DNA of 64,000 nucleotides from Adhaeribacter swui (GCF_014217805.1 NZ_CP055156.1:4470585-4534584); one strand, 5' to 3'. Shown: positions 36,149 to 45,096, counted from the first letter of the stretch. A program made the numbers and translations. Notes: generated from the letters alone by a model not told the origin.

Positions 36149-37864
36149 ATGAAAAAAATACTTGGTTGCTGCGTAGCGCTCTGGTGCTTGGTGGCTCAGC
36201 CGGCTTTTGCGCAAAACACCGCCCACGACATCAATGAAGAACTTTGGTACAAAAATGCGGTCATTTACTCCCTGGAGGTAGGCACTTTTCGTGACAGCAA
36301 CGGCGATGGTACCGGCGATTTTGAAGGTTTAACCGGCCAACTTTCCTATTTAAAATCTTTGGGAGTGGATGCCATTTGGCTGGCTCCGTTTCAATCGTCG
36401 CCGAAGCAGGACGATGGTTATGATGTAGCCAATTACTACGATGTGGACCCGCAATACGGCAGCCCCGGCGATTTCGCCGAGTTTATGTACCAGGCGGGCA
36501 AGCATAACATCCGGGTAATTATGGATATTGTGTTAAATCATACTTCCGACCAACACCCTTGGTTTAAACAAGCCCGTGCGGATAAAAACTCGCGGTACCG
36601 CAACTGGTACGTATGGTCTAAGGAGCGGCCGCAAGACTGGAACAAAGGCATGGCTTTTCCGGGGGTACAAAAAGAAAGCTGGACGTACGACAAAAAAGCC
36701 GGTGAATATTATTTCCACCGTTTCTATAACTTTCAACCGGATTTAAATTTTGAAAACCCTGATGTGCGCAATGAAGCGCAACGTGTTTTGGGTTTCTGGC
36801 TGAACCAGGGCGTGAGCGGCTTTCGGTTGGATGCCGTACCTTTTATTATTGATTTGCCCAAAACCAGTGCCGAAAAACCAGAACATATGTTTGAGTTAAT
36901 TACGGAGTTCCGGCGGTTTGTGCAATGGCGCAAAGGCGATGCTTTAATTCTGGGCGAGGCCAACGTTTTGCCCGACGAAAACAAAGAATACTTTGGCGAA
37001 AACGGCGACCGCATGCACACCATGTTCAACTTTTACGCCAATCAGTACTTGTTCTACGGCCTTGCTACCGGCGAAGTAGAACCTTTTAAAAAAGCTTTGC
37101 TCGACACCAAAAAAATACCCGGCACGGCACAATGGTTTTACTTTTTGCGCAACCACGACGAAATTGACCTGGGCCGCTTAACCGACGAACAGCGCAATAA
37201 AGTGTATCAGGTTTTTGGCCCCGATAAAAACATGCAACTCTACGACCGGGGCATTCGCCGGCGATTAGCGCCCATGCTGGGCAATAACCGAAAATTAATC
37301 GAAATGGCTTATAGCCTGGTGTTCTCGTTGCCGGGTGCACCCGTAATCCGGTACGGCGACGAAATTGGCATGGGCGATGACTTGCGGTTAAAAGAACGAA
37401 TTGCCGTGCGCACGCCCATGCAGTGGACCAACCAGAAAAATTCTGGTTTTACTTCCGCCGAAAAACCATTCCGGCCGGTAATCAGCGAGGGTGCTTTTGA
37501 TTATAAAAAAGTAAACGTAGCGGCTCAACGACAAGATCCTAACTCGCTGCTTAACTGGACCGCCAACATCATGCGCATCCGGAAAGAATGCCCTGAGATT
37601 GGTTTAGGCGATTGGCAGATTGTGGATGCCGGTGTGCCCGAGGTTTTAGTAATCCGGTATAATTACCAGGGGAAATCAGTGCTCATGGCGCATAATTTTT
37701 CCAAAGAAGCAAAGCAAATTGAAATTCCCCAGCAATCCGAAAGCGAAAAGGAGTTATTCAGCCTGACGCACCATAACAAGGTAGTAGCCAATACTGCTGG
37801 CTTTACTTTAAACCTGGACGGCTACGAATATAACTGGTTGCGGGCGGGTAGCGCTATCCGGTAA
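36149..37864 (+). CDS. Exported GH13 alpha-amylase family enzyme (trehalose synthase-like)
   Basis: A 571-residue GH13 glycosidase. The ATG at 36149 gives a clean signal peptide (MKKILGCCVALWCLVAQPAF, cleaved near AFAQN), preferred over a TTG at 36071 that adds 26 residues. Conserved GH13 regions are visible: DIVLNHTSDQHPWF, GFRLDAVPF with the nucleophile Asp, LILGEANV with the acid Glu, and FLRNHDEIDL with the third Asp. The N-terminal block IYSLEVGTFRDSNGDGTGDF and YVWSKERPQDW are closest to trehalose synthase/maltose-active enzymes. The C-terminal beta domain is short. It converges on a GH15 enzyme gene 78 bases away, so both may act on trehalose or maltodextrin. Confidence 0.88.
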   Translation: MKKILGCCVALWCLVAQPAFAQNTAHDINEELWYKNAVIYSLEVGTFRDSNGDGTGDFEGLTGQLSYLKSLGVDAIWLAPFQSSPKQDDGYDVANYYDVDPQYGSPGDFAEFMYQAGKHNIRVIMDIVLNHTSDQHPWFKQARADKNSRYRNWYVWSKERPQDWNKGMAFPGVQKESWTYDKKAGEYYFHRFYNFQPDLNFENPDVRNEAQRVLGFWLNQGVSGFRLDAVPFIIDLPKTSAEKPEHMFELITEFRRFVQWRKGDALILGEANVLPDENKEYFGENGDRMHTMFNFYANQYLFYGLATGEVEPFKKALLDTKKIPGTAQWFYFLRNHDEIDLGRLTDEQRNKVYQVFGPDKNMQLYDRGIRRRLAPMLGNNRKLIEMAYSLVFSLPGAPVIRYGDEIGMGDDLRLKERIAVRTPMQWTNQKNSGFTSAEKPFRPVISEGAFDYKKVNVAAQRQDPNSLLNWTANIMRIRKECPEIGLGDWQIVDAGVPEVLVIRYNYQGKSVLMAHNFSKEAKQIEIPQQSESEKELFSLTHHNKVVANTAGFTLNLDGYEYNWLRAGSAIR

Positions 37865-37942
37865 ATCATAAACTTACCTCCGCGAAAAATTAAAATTTTA
37901 AAAACATAACCTTTGCTACGGCAGCAATTTTAAAAAAATGGC

Positions 37943-39763
37943 TTAATCGTAAATGCGGTCGAGCTGCTTGTTTAATTCCATAGCGGCGCTAATTAAAGCT
38001 AAGTGCGTGAAAGCCTGCGGAAAGTTGCCCAGGTGCTCGCCTTTTTTACCCAGTTCTTCGCTGAAAAGGCCCAGGTGATTGGCATAGCCCAGCATTTTTT
38101 CAAAATTTTCTACGGCCCGGTCTACCTGGCCACTTTTGGCTAAGGCCTCGATGTACCAAAACGAGCACATGTTAAAAGTGCCTTCCTCGCCGTCCAGGCC
38201 GTCTATCTTCTCGAACGAGTTTTGATAACGGTAGATTAGCACGTCCAGTCGAAGCCGCTTATCTATTACTTCCATCGTGGAAAGCCAGCGCGGTTCTACC
38301 GGCGAAATAAAATGCACCAGGGGCATTAGTAAAACGCTGGCATCTACTACCTGCGCCCCTTTGTATTGCACCCAGGCTTGTATTTCCTCGTTCCAGAAGT
38401 TGTGGTAAATATCCAGGTAAATTTCGTTTCGCAATTCGGTCCATTCGGTAATGGGGTAGGGGAACGACCGGTGTTCGGCAATTTTAATGGCGCGATCCAT
38501 AGCCACCCAACACATGAGGCGGGTATGTAAAAATTCGCGTTTCTCACTCCGGATTTCCCAAATGCCATGGTCGGGTAATTGCCATTGCTGAATAACAGCT
38601 TCCACCATTTGGGTTACCTGGGTCCAGAAAGCAAACGTGATGGGTTTATACGATTTATTGTAAATGTAAATGGTATCAATCAGTTCGCCGTAAATATCTA
38701 TCTGGAGTTGGTCCATGGCGCCGTTCCCAATCCGGACAGGTTTCGAATTTTTATAACCGGCCAACGAATCTAATTCTTGCTCAACTAAATGGGTGTTGCC
38801 ATCTACCCCATAAATAAGTTGCAGTTTATTATTTTGGCATTGTTTAAAAATCCATTGTAAAAAGTTGGTGGCCTCTTCGTTTAATCCCAGACGCAGAAAA
38901 GCGTACATGGTAAAGGCCGCATCGCGCACCCAGGTAAACCGGTAATCCCAGTTGCGGTTGCCCCCAATGGTTTCGGGAAGGCCAAAGGTGGCTGCCGCGA
39001 TTACCGAACCAAACTCCCCGGAAGTTAACAGTTTTAACGTGATGGCCGACCGGTGAATTAACTCGCTCCAGCGGCCTTTGTAGTGGGATTTGCTCAACCA
39101 GTTACGCCAGAAATTTAAAGTTTCGCCGTAGGTATCTTGGGCATAATGCGAAAGATCTGGTAAAGCCTGTTCTTTGCCAGGTACAAAAGATTCCAGCACA
39201 ATGTGCACGATTTCCGATTCTTTCACTGTGAACTCAGCGTAACCATCCTGGCCATTTAGTTGCAATGGTACATCAGCCAGTAAGCGCAACTGCACGGCCC
39301 CATCATTCTGCGCTTTAAAAATAATTTGATTTTCCTGTAAACTACTGTCATGATTAGCGGCGGCGTAATGAAACCGGGGTGCGCAATGCAATCGAAAATT
39401 TAAATTTCCGCGAACCGCTTTTACTTTCCGTACAATGGTACTTAATTGATGATCGGCCTCCGGGTCCAGGGGCATGTAATCGATAATTTCGGCAATGCCG
39501 TCTTCAGAGAAAAACCGGGTAATTAATATAGCCGTGCCGGGTAAATACAGTTGCTTGTTGGTATAATCCGCCATAATCGGCTCAATCGAAAAATACCCGC
39601 CTTTGTCGGCATCCAGTAAAGCCGCAAAAACGGTGGGCGAATCGAACCGGGGAAAAGCCATAAAATCAATGGAACCATGCGTGGAAACCAAAGCCACGGT
39701 TCTTAAATTGCCAATTATCCCGTAATTCTCGATAGGCTGGTACGGTCGATTTTGGTGTTGCAT
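37943..39763 (-). CDS. GH15 family glycosidase (glucoamylase or trehalase-like)
   Basis: A 606-residue protein of the bacterial GH15 type. The N-terminal domain opens QPIENYGIIGNLRTVALVST and DFMAFPRFDSPTVFAALLDA, as in cytosolic GH15 proteins. The (alpha/alpha)6 catalytic domain has GNRNWDYRFTWVRDAAFTMY and DGEEGTFNMCSFWYIEALAK, where the conserved Glu and Asp/Arg residues lie. No signal peptide, so cytoplasmic. Such proteins hydrolyse alpha-glucosidic bonds, several being trehalases. The gene ends 78 bases from a convergent GH13 gene, suggesting related substrates (inferred). Confidence 0.9.
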   Translation of the reverse strand: MQHQNRPYQPIENYGIIGNLRTVALVSTHGSIDFMAFPRFDSPTVFAALLDADKGGYFSIEPIMADYTNKQLYLPGTAILITRFFSEDGIAEIIDYMPLDPEADHQLSTIVRKVKAVRGNLNFRLHCAPRFHYAAANHDSSLQENQIIFKAQNDGAVQLRLLADVPLQLNGQDGYAEFTVKESEIVHIVLESFVPGKEQALPDLSHYAQDTYGETLNFWRNWLSKSHYKGRWSELIHRSAITLKLLTSGEFGSVIAAATFGLPETIGGNRNWDYRFTWVRDAAFTMYAFLRLGLNEEATNFLQWIFKQCQNNKLQLIYGVDGNTHLVEQELDSLAGYKNSKPVRIGNGAMDQLQIDIYGELIDTIYIYNKSYKPITFAFWTQVTQMVEAVIQQWQLPDHGIWEIRSEKREFLHTRLMCWVAMDRAIKIAEHRSFPYPITEWTELRNEIYLDIYHNFWNEEIQAWVQYKGAQVVDASVLLMPLVHFISPVEPRWLSTMEVIDKRLRLDVLIYRYQNSFEKIDGLDGEEGTFNMCSFWYIEALAKSGQVDRAVENFEKMLGYANHLGLFSEELGKKGEHLGNFPQAFTHLALISAAMELNKQLDRIYD

Positions 39764-40087
39764 AGGCGCGGGTTGCGAAAATCAGTTTACAGTAGTATAG
39801 ATTACCCGCAAAAAAGAAAATTGTTATAAAAATTAACGCAACCTGGTTATTTCGATAAGGCCCGTATGATACTGTAAATTTTTAATTTTTAAAATTTTTG
39901 GTTGATTCGCCGCTAAATACTTCTGGTATAAACCTTCCATAGCTCATGCACATTACCAACTTAAACTGCCGGAAAAGTAAAAATTTAAAAATTTTAATCG
40001 TGCAAACCCTTACCCGGAAGAATGTGCGGAACGTATTTGGCTACGCGGATTTCCCGGATTAAAAGGTTTAACCTTCAAATTAATCGT
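39764..40087. other. Intergenic region, nothing recognised
   Basis: About 324 bases, AT-rich, with two near-palindromes of the recurring type at about 39874-39900 and 39980-40000. The promoter of the GH15 gene lies at its left end. I see no gene or clear terminator for the DoxX operon. Confidence 0.5.
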
Positions 40088-40477
40088 TTATGAATTAGGC
40101 GTGAAACCAACCACTTTCCTATTTGGTGGACGAAAATACCAGGACACAATTGTTAAAACCAGCAATAACAACGAAGGAAAAACCTCATTAACGGAACTGC
40201 CGGCAGCAATCCGGGAAAAAGTAGCGCCCGACATAGCTAAGAAAAAGCCAGCGTAGGCCCATTCTTTTACTACCGCCTGACCAGGAATTAACACCGCTAT
40301 TACTCCCAAAATTTTCCAGGTACCGAGTAAAGTCAGAAAATACTCCGGATAAACTAATTGGGTTATATTTTCTACTTCTGCCGGTACCCGCAACAACTGC
40401 ACAAGTCCGGTAGAAAACATACCGAGGGCCAACCAAAGAGTGGCAACCCAATACATGATTTTATTTCTTTTGCTCAT
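40088..40477 (-). CDS. DoxX-like family membrane protein
   Basis: A 129-residue protein with four membrane helices (YWVATLWLALGMFSTGLVQ; FLTLLGTWKILGVIAVLIP; WAYAGFFLAMSGATFSRIA; VFPSLLLLVLTIVSWYFRP), matching DoxX-like proteins. It is the third gene of an ArsR-SRPBCC-DoxX operon, six bases after the SRPBCC gene. That grouping is common in Bacteroidota, but the biochemical role is not established. Confidence 0.88.
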   Translation of the reverse strand: MSKRNKIMYWVATLWLALGMFSTGLVQLLRVPAEVENITQLVYPEYFLTLLGTWKILGVIAVLIPGQAVVKEWAYAGFFLAMSGATFSRIAAGSSVNEVFPSLLLLVLTIVSWYFRPPNRKVVGFTPNS

Positions 40478-40483
40478 ACCGAT

Positions 40484-40957
40484 TTAATTAATTTGTAATT
40501 TACCTATGAGGTCTTGTAACCGGTTATGAGCCATGTTCAGTCCTTGGGCAAAGGGCAGTTGGAGCATTTGGTTGCGGTGGGAAACCGACTGGTAAATAAT
40601 TTGCATGTTCAGTTTGCTGGTAGTTTCGGTTAATTTTTCAAATTCCAGGAATTCTAGCTGCACCCCAAACGGCGCATTTTCCATTTCAAAAGTGCGGGTA
40701 ATTTTTTGTTCGGGACTGAACTCATGAATGACCCCGTGCGCCTGAAACACTACATTGCCTTGCGCATCGGAGGTTTGGTACTGCCAACTGCCGTGATGTT
40801 TGTTTTCTAGCTTCAGCACTTTGGTTCCCATCCATTGCTCCACCAGCTCAGGTTCGGAGTAGGCTTTAAAAAGCAACTCCAGGGGCAAGTTAAATTCACG
40901 GGTAATGAGCAAATCTTGTTTACCTTCTTCGGCATGCACGTTGGTTTTTTGTTTCAT
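40484..40957 (-). CDS. SRPBCC / AHSA1-family protein
   Basis: A 157-residue START-like (SRPBCC) protein of the AHSA1 type. The start of the fold is LLITREFNLPLELLFKAYSE followed by PELVEQWMGTKVLKLENKHH, and the C-terminal helix is QMLQLPFAQGLNMAHNRLQD. The fold makes a deep hydrophobic ligand pocket; the ligand is unknown. It lies six bases from both the ArsR gene upstream and the DoxX gene downstream, so it is the middle gene of an operon and probably regulated by the ArsR protein. Confidence 0.9.
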   Translation of the reverse strand: MKQKTNVHAEEGKQDLLITREFNLPLELLFKAYSEPELVEQWMGTKVLKLENKHHGSWQYQTSDAQGNVVFQAHGVIHEFSPEQKITRTFEMENAPFGVQLEFLEFEKLTETTSKLNMQIIYQSVSHRNQMLQLPFAQGLNMAHNRLQDLIGKLQIN

Positions 40958-40963
40958 AGGTAG

Positions 40964-41287
40964 TTATTTTTTGGGTTGATAATGCTGCATAATGTCTTCC
41001 AGCTTATTAAATCGCTCGTCCCACATTTGCCGGAAAGGTTCAATAAAGTCGGCTACTTCTTTTATTTTTTTGGGATTGAGATGGTAGTAAATTTCCCGGC
41101 CTTGTTGCTGCTGCTGCAGTAACTCGCACTCAGTTAAAATTTGTAAATGCTTTGAAACAGTGGGGCGTGCTGTATCAAAATTAGCGGCAATGGCACCGGC
41201 CGGCATGGCTTGCGCGGCTACCAGAAGCAGGATAGCCCGGCGCGTAGGATCGGCGATGGCTTGAAAAACATCTCGTCTTAAATTCAT
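40964..41287 (-). CDS. ArsR-family transcriptional regulator
   Basis: A 107-residue winged-helix repressor. The core [20 protein letters not shown] and the recognition helix [20 protein letters not shown] are typical, with the wing [20 protein letters not shown]. The paired cysteine metal site of ArsR metal sensors is not visible, so this belongs to the SRPBCC-associated, non-metal class. It is the first gene of the three-gene operon. Two operator-like boxes precede its start codon (41290-41333), consistent with autoregulation. Confidence 0.92.
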   Translation of the reverse strand: MNLRRDVFQAIADPTRRAILLLVAAQAMPAGAIAANFDTARPTVSKHLQILTECELLQQQQQGREIYYHLNPKKIKEVADFIEPFRQMWDERFNKLEDIMQHYQPKK

Positions 41288-41289
41288 TG

Positions 41290-41333
41290 TGTAGTTATTT
41301 GGCTACAAATTAATATGTAGTTATTTAGCTACG
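41290..41333 (-). promoter_or_regulatory. Paired operator-like boxes before the ArsR operon
   Basis: Two copies of GTAG-N8-CTAC, TGTAGTTATTTGGCTACA (41290-41307) and TGTAGTTATTTAGCTACG (41316-41333), lie 26 bases apart centre to centre, immediately upstream of the ArsR start codon. Each box is an interrupted palindrome, and 16 of 18 bases match between boxes. They are the best candidates for self-repression sites. Confidence 0.72.
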
Positions 41334-41421
41334 CAAGTAATTTTTAAAATTTTTTATTTTTAAAAGCCGAGCTTACCGGGTTATGGTTTTTGGGATTAGT
41401 TTTTAATTGTTGAAAGTATTG

Positions 41422-41967
41422 CTATTGAAATTTTGTAAACTCAGGAGTTGTGGTGGGATCTTCCCCTGAAAAATATATCGGAAGACCCTCTTTTTTGGCC
41501 GCTTTTAAGTCCTCTTCTAAGCCGCAAAAAAACCAGGCATCTTGGCCGGTAATTACCGGATTAATCAAATAAAATTTTTTATTTGATTTAAAGATTTCAG
41601 GAATTTTAAACACTTTATCCATAACGTCATCAGACAACCAATCAGAATTAATAGGAGTGGAGATTTGGATGGTTGTATCGGAATTAGTTACAGTAGCTAC
41701 ATAAAATTTACCATTTTTAGATAACTGTTCATTAACTTTTATTCTCTTTTCTGGTATTGTTGTGTTTACAATATGACTTAATAAATTTGATAAGTCTCCA
41801 GGATTATAAATGTATTCTGTATCAAATCTTACATCTACCAAGTGGTACTTCTGCTTTAACTTTTCTATTTTATCGTAGAGTTGACTATAATCTGTAGGTT
41901 TTTCTCGTTTGTTGCCAGAACAGCTTAATAATAAAATAAGAATAAAAATTAAAATGGCGTTTTTCAA
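41422..41967 (-). CDS. Putative lipoprotein of unknown function
   Basis: A 181-residue protein. It starts with a hydrophobic stretch and lipobox (ILIFILILLLSCSGNK, Cys near residue 16), so it is probably a lipoprotein. The remainder shows no known motif. No ATG fits: the frame begins at a TTG (41965-41967) preceded by a strong AGGAGG-type sequence about ten bases upstream, which is unusual in this phylum and supports the TTG as start. AT-richer than its neighbours, which may reflect recent acquisition. No partner gene is obvious. Confidence 0.75.
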   Translation of the reverse strand: MKNAILIFILILLLSCSGNKREKPTDYSQLYDKIEKLKQKYHLVDVRFDTEYIYNPGDLSNLLSHIVNTTIPEKRIKVNEQLSKNGKFYVATVTNSDTTIQISTPINSDWLSDDVMDKVFKIPEIFKSNKKFYLINPVITGQDAWFFCGLEEDLKAAKKEGLPIYFSGEDPTTTPEFTKFQ

Positions 41968-42127
41968 TCTTGAAATTTCCTCCTTCTATGCTAAGGTAAT
42001 ATCTTAATTAACTGATATCCTTTACTAAAAACTATGGTTTATTTGTGAATATACTATATATAATTAAAACAATACAAAAATAAGGGCATGTAATAAACCT
42101 ACTTAGCAAAAAAATAGATGTACCTAA

Positions 42128-42155
42128 AAGTTTAAATTTTTAAAAATTTAAACTT
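42128..42155 (-). terminator. Perfect 28-base palindrome at the end of the dioxygenase gene
   Basis: AAGTTTAAATTTTT at 42128-42141 and its exact complement at 42142-42155 touch the stop codon of the gene ending at 42155. The palindrome has no loop bases and is almost all A and T, so it could act as a weak bidirectional terminator or as a binding site. It is an extreme form of the recurring intergenic motif. Confidence 0.5.
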
Positions 42156-42949
42156 CAGTCTAATCCTAAACCTAACCGGATGGCTTTTTCTACTGGGTTA
42201 TAAGTTTTTCCGGGGGCAAACGGGTCGAGTTCGGTTCTGGGGTGTAAAGGTGGTTGGGCCAGGAAGCGGGGCGAGGTGCCGTGGTGGGGCTGGGCGGCAT
42301 GTACCAAAAAAGGGTGGCACAAATAAACGGTACCGGCCGGGCCGGTGGCTAATACTTCGGGGGTGGCTTTTAGGGTGGGCAATTGCGTTGCTAACTCCAT
42401 AAAAGATAATCCAGTCTCGCCGAAGGGTTGCAACAAGCAGGCGACTTCTACATGCGAGCTTACCTTAATGCGGGTAGGCGCATCGTCTTCGCTTACATCC
42501 GAGAAAAGAAACAGCATTAACAAAGCCCGGCCTCTGGATTTTACGTTAATGCGCCAGGCCAGGTAATTTTCTGGTTCAGTACCCGGAAAGCTGGCATCTA
42601 CGTGCCAACCGGTATCGGCGGGGTCTTGTGCGCTGGGAAAACGCACCGGAAAAGTACCTAAAGTGGTACGGGGCAGCCATTGGTCTTGACCTACCAGATC
42701 GTTAAAAGCCTGGTGCAAGACCGGCGTGTTTGCGGCTTGCCGGAAAGGCTCCTGGTGGTAATTCCCCAGCCGGATAACGGGTTGTGTCCAGGTGGCCGGG
42801 TCATGCGGATTGCAGCCTGTATCGTGCCACAAAATGGCGCGGGCTTCGGCTGCTACATCGCTGGGAAAAGCATTTTCTATTTTCACAAATCCTTGCTGCA
42901 CAAACTGATCAATCTGGTCTGCCGTTAATTTTTTTGGCGTAGTTTCCAT
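42155..42949 (-). CDS. Phytanoyl-CoA dioxygenase family protein
   Basis: A 264-residue Fe(II)/2-oxoglutarate dioxygenase-like protein. The ATG at 42947-42949 (METTPKKLTADQIDQFVQQG) is preferred over a TTG 18 bases upstream. The metal triad is visible as WHVDASFPG (His and Asp) and the distal His in CHPFLVHAAQPH. An Arg for 2-oxoglutarate is likely in PRFLAQPPLHPR. Family members hydroxylate small molecules or secondary metabolites, and the substrate is unknown. It stands alone between a lipoprotein gene and a pseudouridine synthase gene. Confidence 0.87.
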   Translation of the reverse strand: METTPKKLTADQIDQFVQQGFVKIENAFPSDVAAEARAILWHDTGCNPHDPATWTQPVIRLGNYHQEPFRQAANTPVLHQAFNDLVGQDQWLPRTTLGTFPVRFPSAQDPADTGWHVDASFPGTEPENYLAWRINVKSRGRALLMLFLFSDVSEDDAPTRIKVSSHVEVACLLQPFGETGLSFMELATQLPTLKATPEVLATGPAGTVYLCHPFLVHAAQPHHGTSPRFLAQPPLHPRTELDPFAPGKTYNPVEKAIRLGLGLD

Positions 42950-43029
42950 AGCGTAGTTCTTTAACAAGTAGTAAATAAGATTGGGCTTGGATCAAGTATT
43001 TGTAGTTAAAGTAATAAATTCTTTTATTT

Positions 43030-43638
43030 TTAAAAATGCAGTTGAAGCATTTCTTCCATTTGGTTAGTTATATCCAGAACTTCGCCGACCGGCAGGTTGC
43101 CCAGGTGAAAAGCCCCGATGCGCACCCGTACTAACCGTAAAGTAGGAAAACCAACGGCAGCGGTCATTTTGCGGATTTGCCGGTTTTTGCCTTCGGTTAA
43201 GGTTATGGATACCCAACTGGTAGGCCCATGGCGCTCGTCGCGGATTTTACGGCTGCGCTCCCCAAAATCCGGTATAATTTCGGGAATATAAGCCCAGCAA
43301 GGTTTCGTCTGGTATTTTTCGTTGCGCAAACCAATTTCTACTCCTTGTTGCAGTTGCGCTACGGCTTCCGGGGTAATTAAGCCATCTACCTGGGCGTAAT
43401 ACTCTTTTTCCAGTTTACTGCTGGTTATTAAGGTGCTTACCTTGCCGTTGGTGGTGAGTAACAATAAACCTTCGCTGGCTTCGTCGAGGCGGCCAATGGC
43501 CATGGATCCTTCCGGAAAAGGAAACAAATCGCCCAAACGTTTTTTCTTTTTCGATTCTCCCACAAACTGGCTTAAATAACCATAAGGTTTGTGCAGCATA
43601 AAATGTTGATGGGGCATGCTAAATGGTAGGGTAAACAT
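43030..43638 (-). CDS. Pseudouridine synthase (RsuA/RluB/E/F family)
   Basis: A 202-residue rRNA-modifying enzyme. The family start FMLHKPYGYLSQF and the catalytic block SMAIGRLDEASEGLLLLTTN (Asp nucleophile) are clear, followed by KLEKEYYAQVDG and TLTEGKNRQIRKMTAAVGFP. It lacks an N-terminal S4 RNA-binding domain, as in the RluE type. It isomerises uridine to pseudouridine in ribosomal RNA; the exact position is not inferred. Met1 and Met8 are both possible starts. Confidence 0.92.
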   Translation of the reverse strand: MFTLPFSMPHQHFMLHKPYGYLSQFVGESKKKKRLGDLFPFPEGSMAIGRLDEASEGLLLLTTNGKVSTLITSSKLEKEYYAQVDGLITPEAVAQLQQGVEIGLRNEKYQTKPCWAYIPEIIPDFGERSRKIRDERHGPTSWVSITLTEGKNRQIRKMTAAVGFPTLRLVRVRIGAFHLGNLPVGEVLDITNQMEEMLQLHF

Positions 43639-43726
43639 TAAATACTAATTACCGGAAAGCGCAAAGGTAGTAAGGTTTGCTGGTAATCTTGTTCAGTTTA
43701 AATGTACCATGAGCCACAGAACCTAA

Positions 43727-43755
43727 AAAGCCGTTGAAACAAATCCAACGGCTTT
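43727..43755 (-). terminator. Terminator of the SDR gene
   Basis: AAAGCCGTTG at 43727-43736 and CAACGGCTTT at 43746-43755 form a ten-base stem. Read on the minus strand it ends in a T run and lies about 140 bases after the stop of the SDR gene that ends at 43897. Confidence 0.75.
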
Positions 43756-43896
43756 CTGAAGTATTCCGGAATAAGAATTTTTAAAATTTTGATTTTGGAA
43801 AAGCAAAGCTCCTTTGGCTAAACCAACTTCCGCTGCAATGGTACCTTAGCAAATGGTTCTTTAACCAGCGCAGAAAAACAATTGCTTTTTAAAATT

Positions 43897-44907
43897 TTAA
43901 ATCGTGGCGGGTACGGTGCTGTTTATTTTGTTGTTAATCCAGGCGGCGCCCAGAATACCACCCACCAAAAACAAAGTAGCAAAACCCGACACCACATTAA
44001 AGGTGCTGCCTTGTTTTTTCTTTTTGTTTTTAATTTTGGATAGCGCCACCCAGCCACCATCTATGCGGGTATGATTGAGGTCGGGTTGGTACAAGTTGCC
44101 TTGATACGATTGGGAATTTTCGTTGTTAAAATGTTTTTGCCGGATCATTTTCTGGATGCGTTTATCGAACATACCGGCCGGCATTACCAGGCGTTGCGCG
44201 CGCAGCATCCGGGCCATGTTGCCCACGGCAATTTCTTCTTTCGGCGATTGAGTTAATTTAAAAATAGCTTTAGCCACATCGGTAGCCGGAATTACCGGTT
44301 CAGGGGCTTTTACGTTTTTACCCATGTAATTAGCTGCGTGCTGAAAAATAGGCGTATCAATTACAGCTGGTAATACGCAACTCACGTGAATGTTGGACTT
44401 ATCGGCTACTTCCTGCGCCAAGCTTAAACTTAAACCCCGCACCGCAAATTTGCTGATGGAATACGGCACGCTAAACGGCTGGCCTACCAAGGCGGTCATT
44501 GAGGAAACGTTAATGAGCAAACCCACATTGCGGTCGCGGAAGTGCCGTAAAGCTGCCCGTGCCCCGTATATATACCCAAATACGTTTATCTCCATAAGTT
44601 GCCGGATATCGTTGGTAGGAATTTCGTCAAAATTCCCGAAAAGCGATACGGCTGCGTTGTTTACCCAAATATCAAAATGCCCGAAATGCGCCAATGCGCG
44701 ATTAGCCAAGGCGTTTACTTCGTCTTCGTTGCTTACATCCGTAGGAACGGCTAAAGCCTCCGCGCCCAGGTTCGTGCATTTCTGGGCTAGTTCTTCCAAG
44801 GCAGTTTCGTTACGGGCAGCCAATACCACCGATATACCTTGTCGCGCAAATTCCAGGGCGGTAGCCCGGCCAATACCACTGGATGCACCTGTTATGATTG
44901 CTACCAT
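43897..44907 (-). CDS. SDR family oxidoreductase with C-terminal membrane anchor
   Basis: A 336-residue short-chain dehydrogenase. The NAD(P) motif is ITGASSGIGRATALEFARQG. WVNNAAVSLFG is the stabilising motif, and the catalytic Tyr and Lys are in VPYSISKFAVRGLSLSLAQ, with the Ser in LINVSSMTALVG. A tail after the SDR fold (about 255-336) ends in a hydrophobic helix (VVSGFATLFLVGGILGAAWI), probably a membrane anchor. The tail has no assigned role. Related proteins with this extension occur in Bacteroidota. Substrate is unknown. Confidence 0.91.
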   Translation of the reverse strand: MVAIITGASSGIGRATALEFARQGISVVLAARNETALEELAQKCTNLGAEALAVPTDVSNEDEVNALANRALAHFGHFDIWVNNAAVSLFGNFDEIPTNDIRQLMEINVFGYIYGARAALRHFRDRNVGLLINVSSMTALVGQPFSVPYSISKFAVRGLSLSLAQEVADKSNIHVSCVLPAVIDTPIFQHAANYMGKNVKAPEPVIPATDVAKAIFKLTQSPKEEIAVGNMARMLRAQRLVMPAGMFDKRIQKMIRQKHFNNENSQSYQGNLYQPDLNHTRIDGGWVALSKIKNKKKKQGSTFNVVSGFATLFLVGGILGAAWINNKINSTVPATI

Positions 44908-45036
44908 AAATGTAAAATTTTAAATTTTCTAAAATACACTGCTTACCGTACGCCCCGAACTGGCTTAAGTTGCCGGATAAATACTGGTTTATCGGTATTA
45001 ACCAAATACATAAAAGCTAAGAACCACTATAAACCA

Positions 45037-45066
45037 AAACACCCGGGACAAACCCGGGTGTTTTTA
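45037..45066 (-). terminator. Terminator after the disordered hydrophilic protein gene
   Basis: AAAACACCCGGG at 45037-45048 and CCCGGGTGTTTT at 45054-45065 form a 12-base stem with a five-base loop. It lies 31 bases after the end of the minus-strand gene at 45097 and has T-rich sides in both directions. Confidence 0.85.
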
Positions 45067-45096
45067 TAAAAGAAAGGAACTTGTTTTTAAATTTTG

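Noticed and set aside
40964-41287. ArsR metal sensor
   Set aside because: No cysteine pair in the recognition helix region, and the SRPBCC/DoxX neighbours point to a non-metal class.
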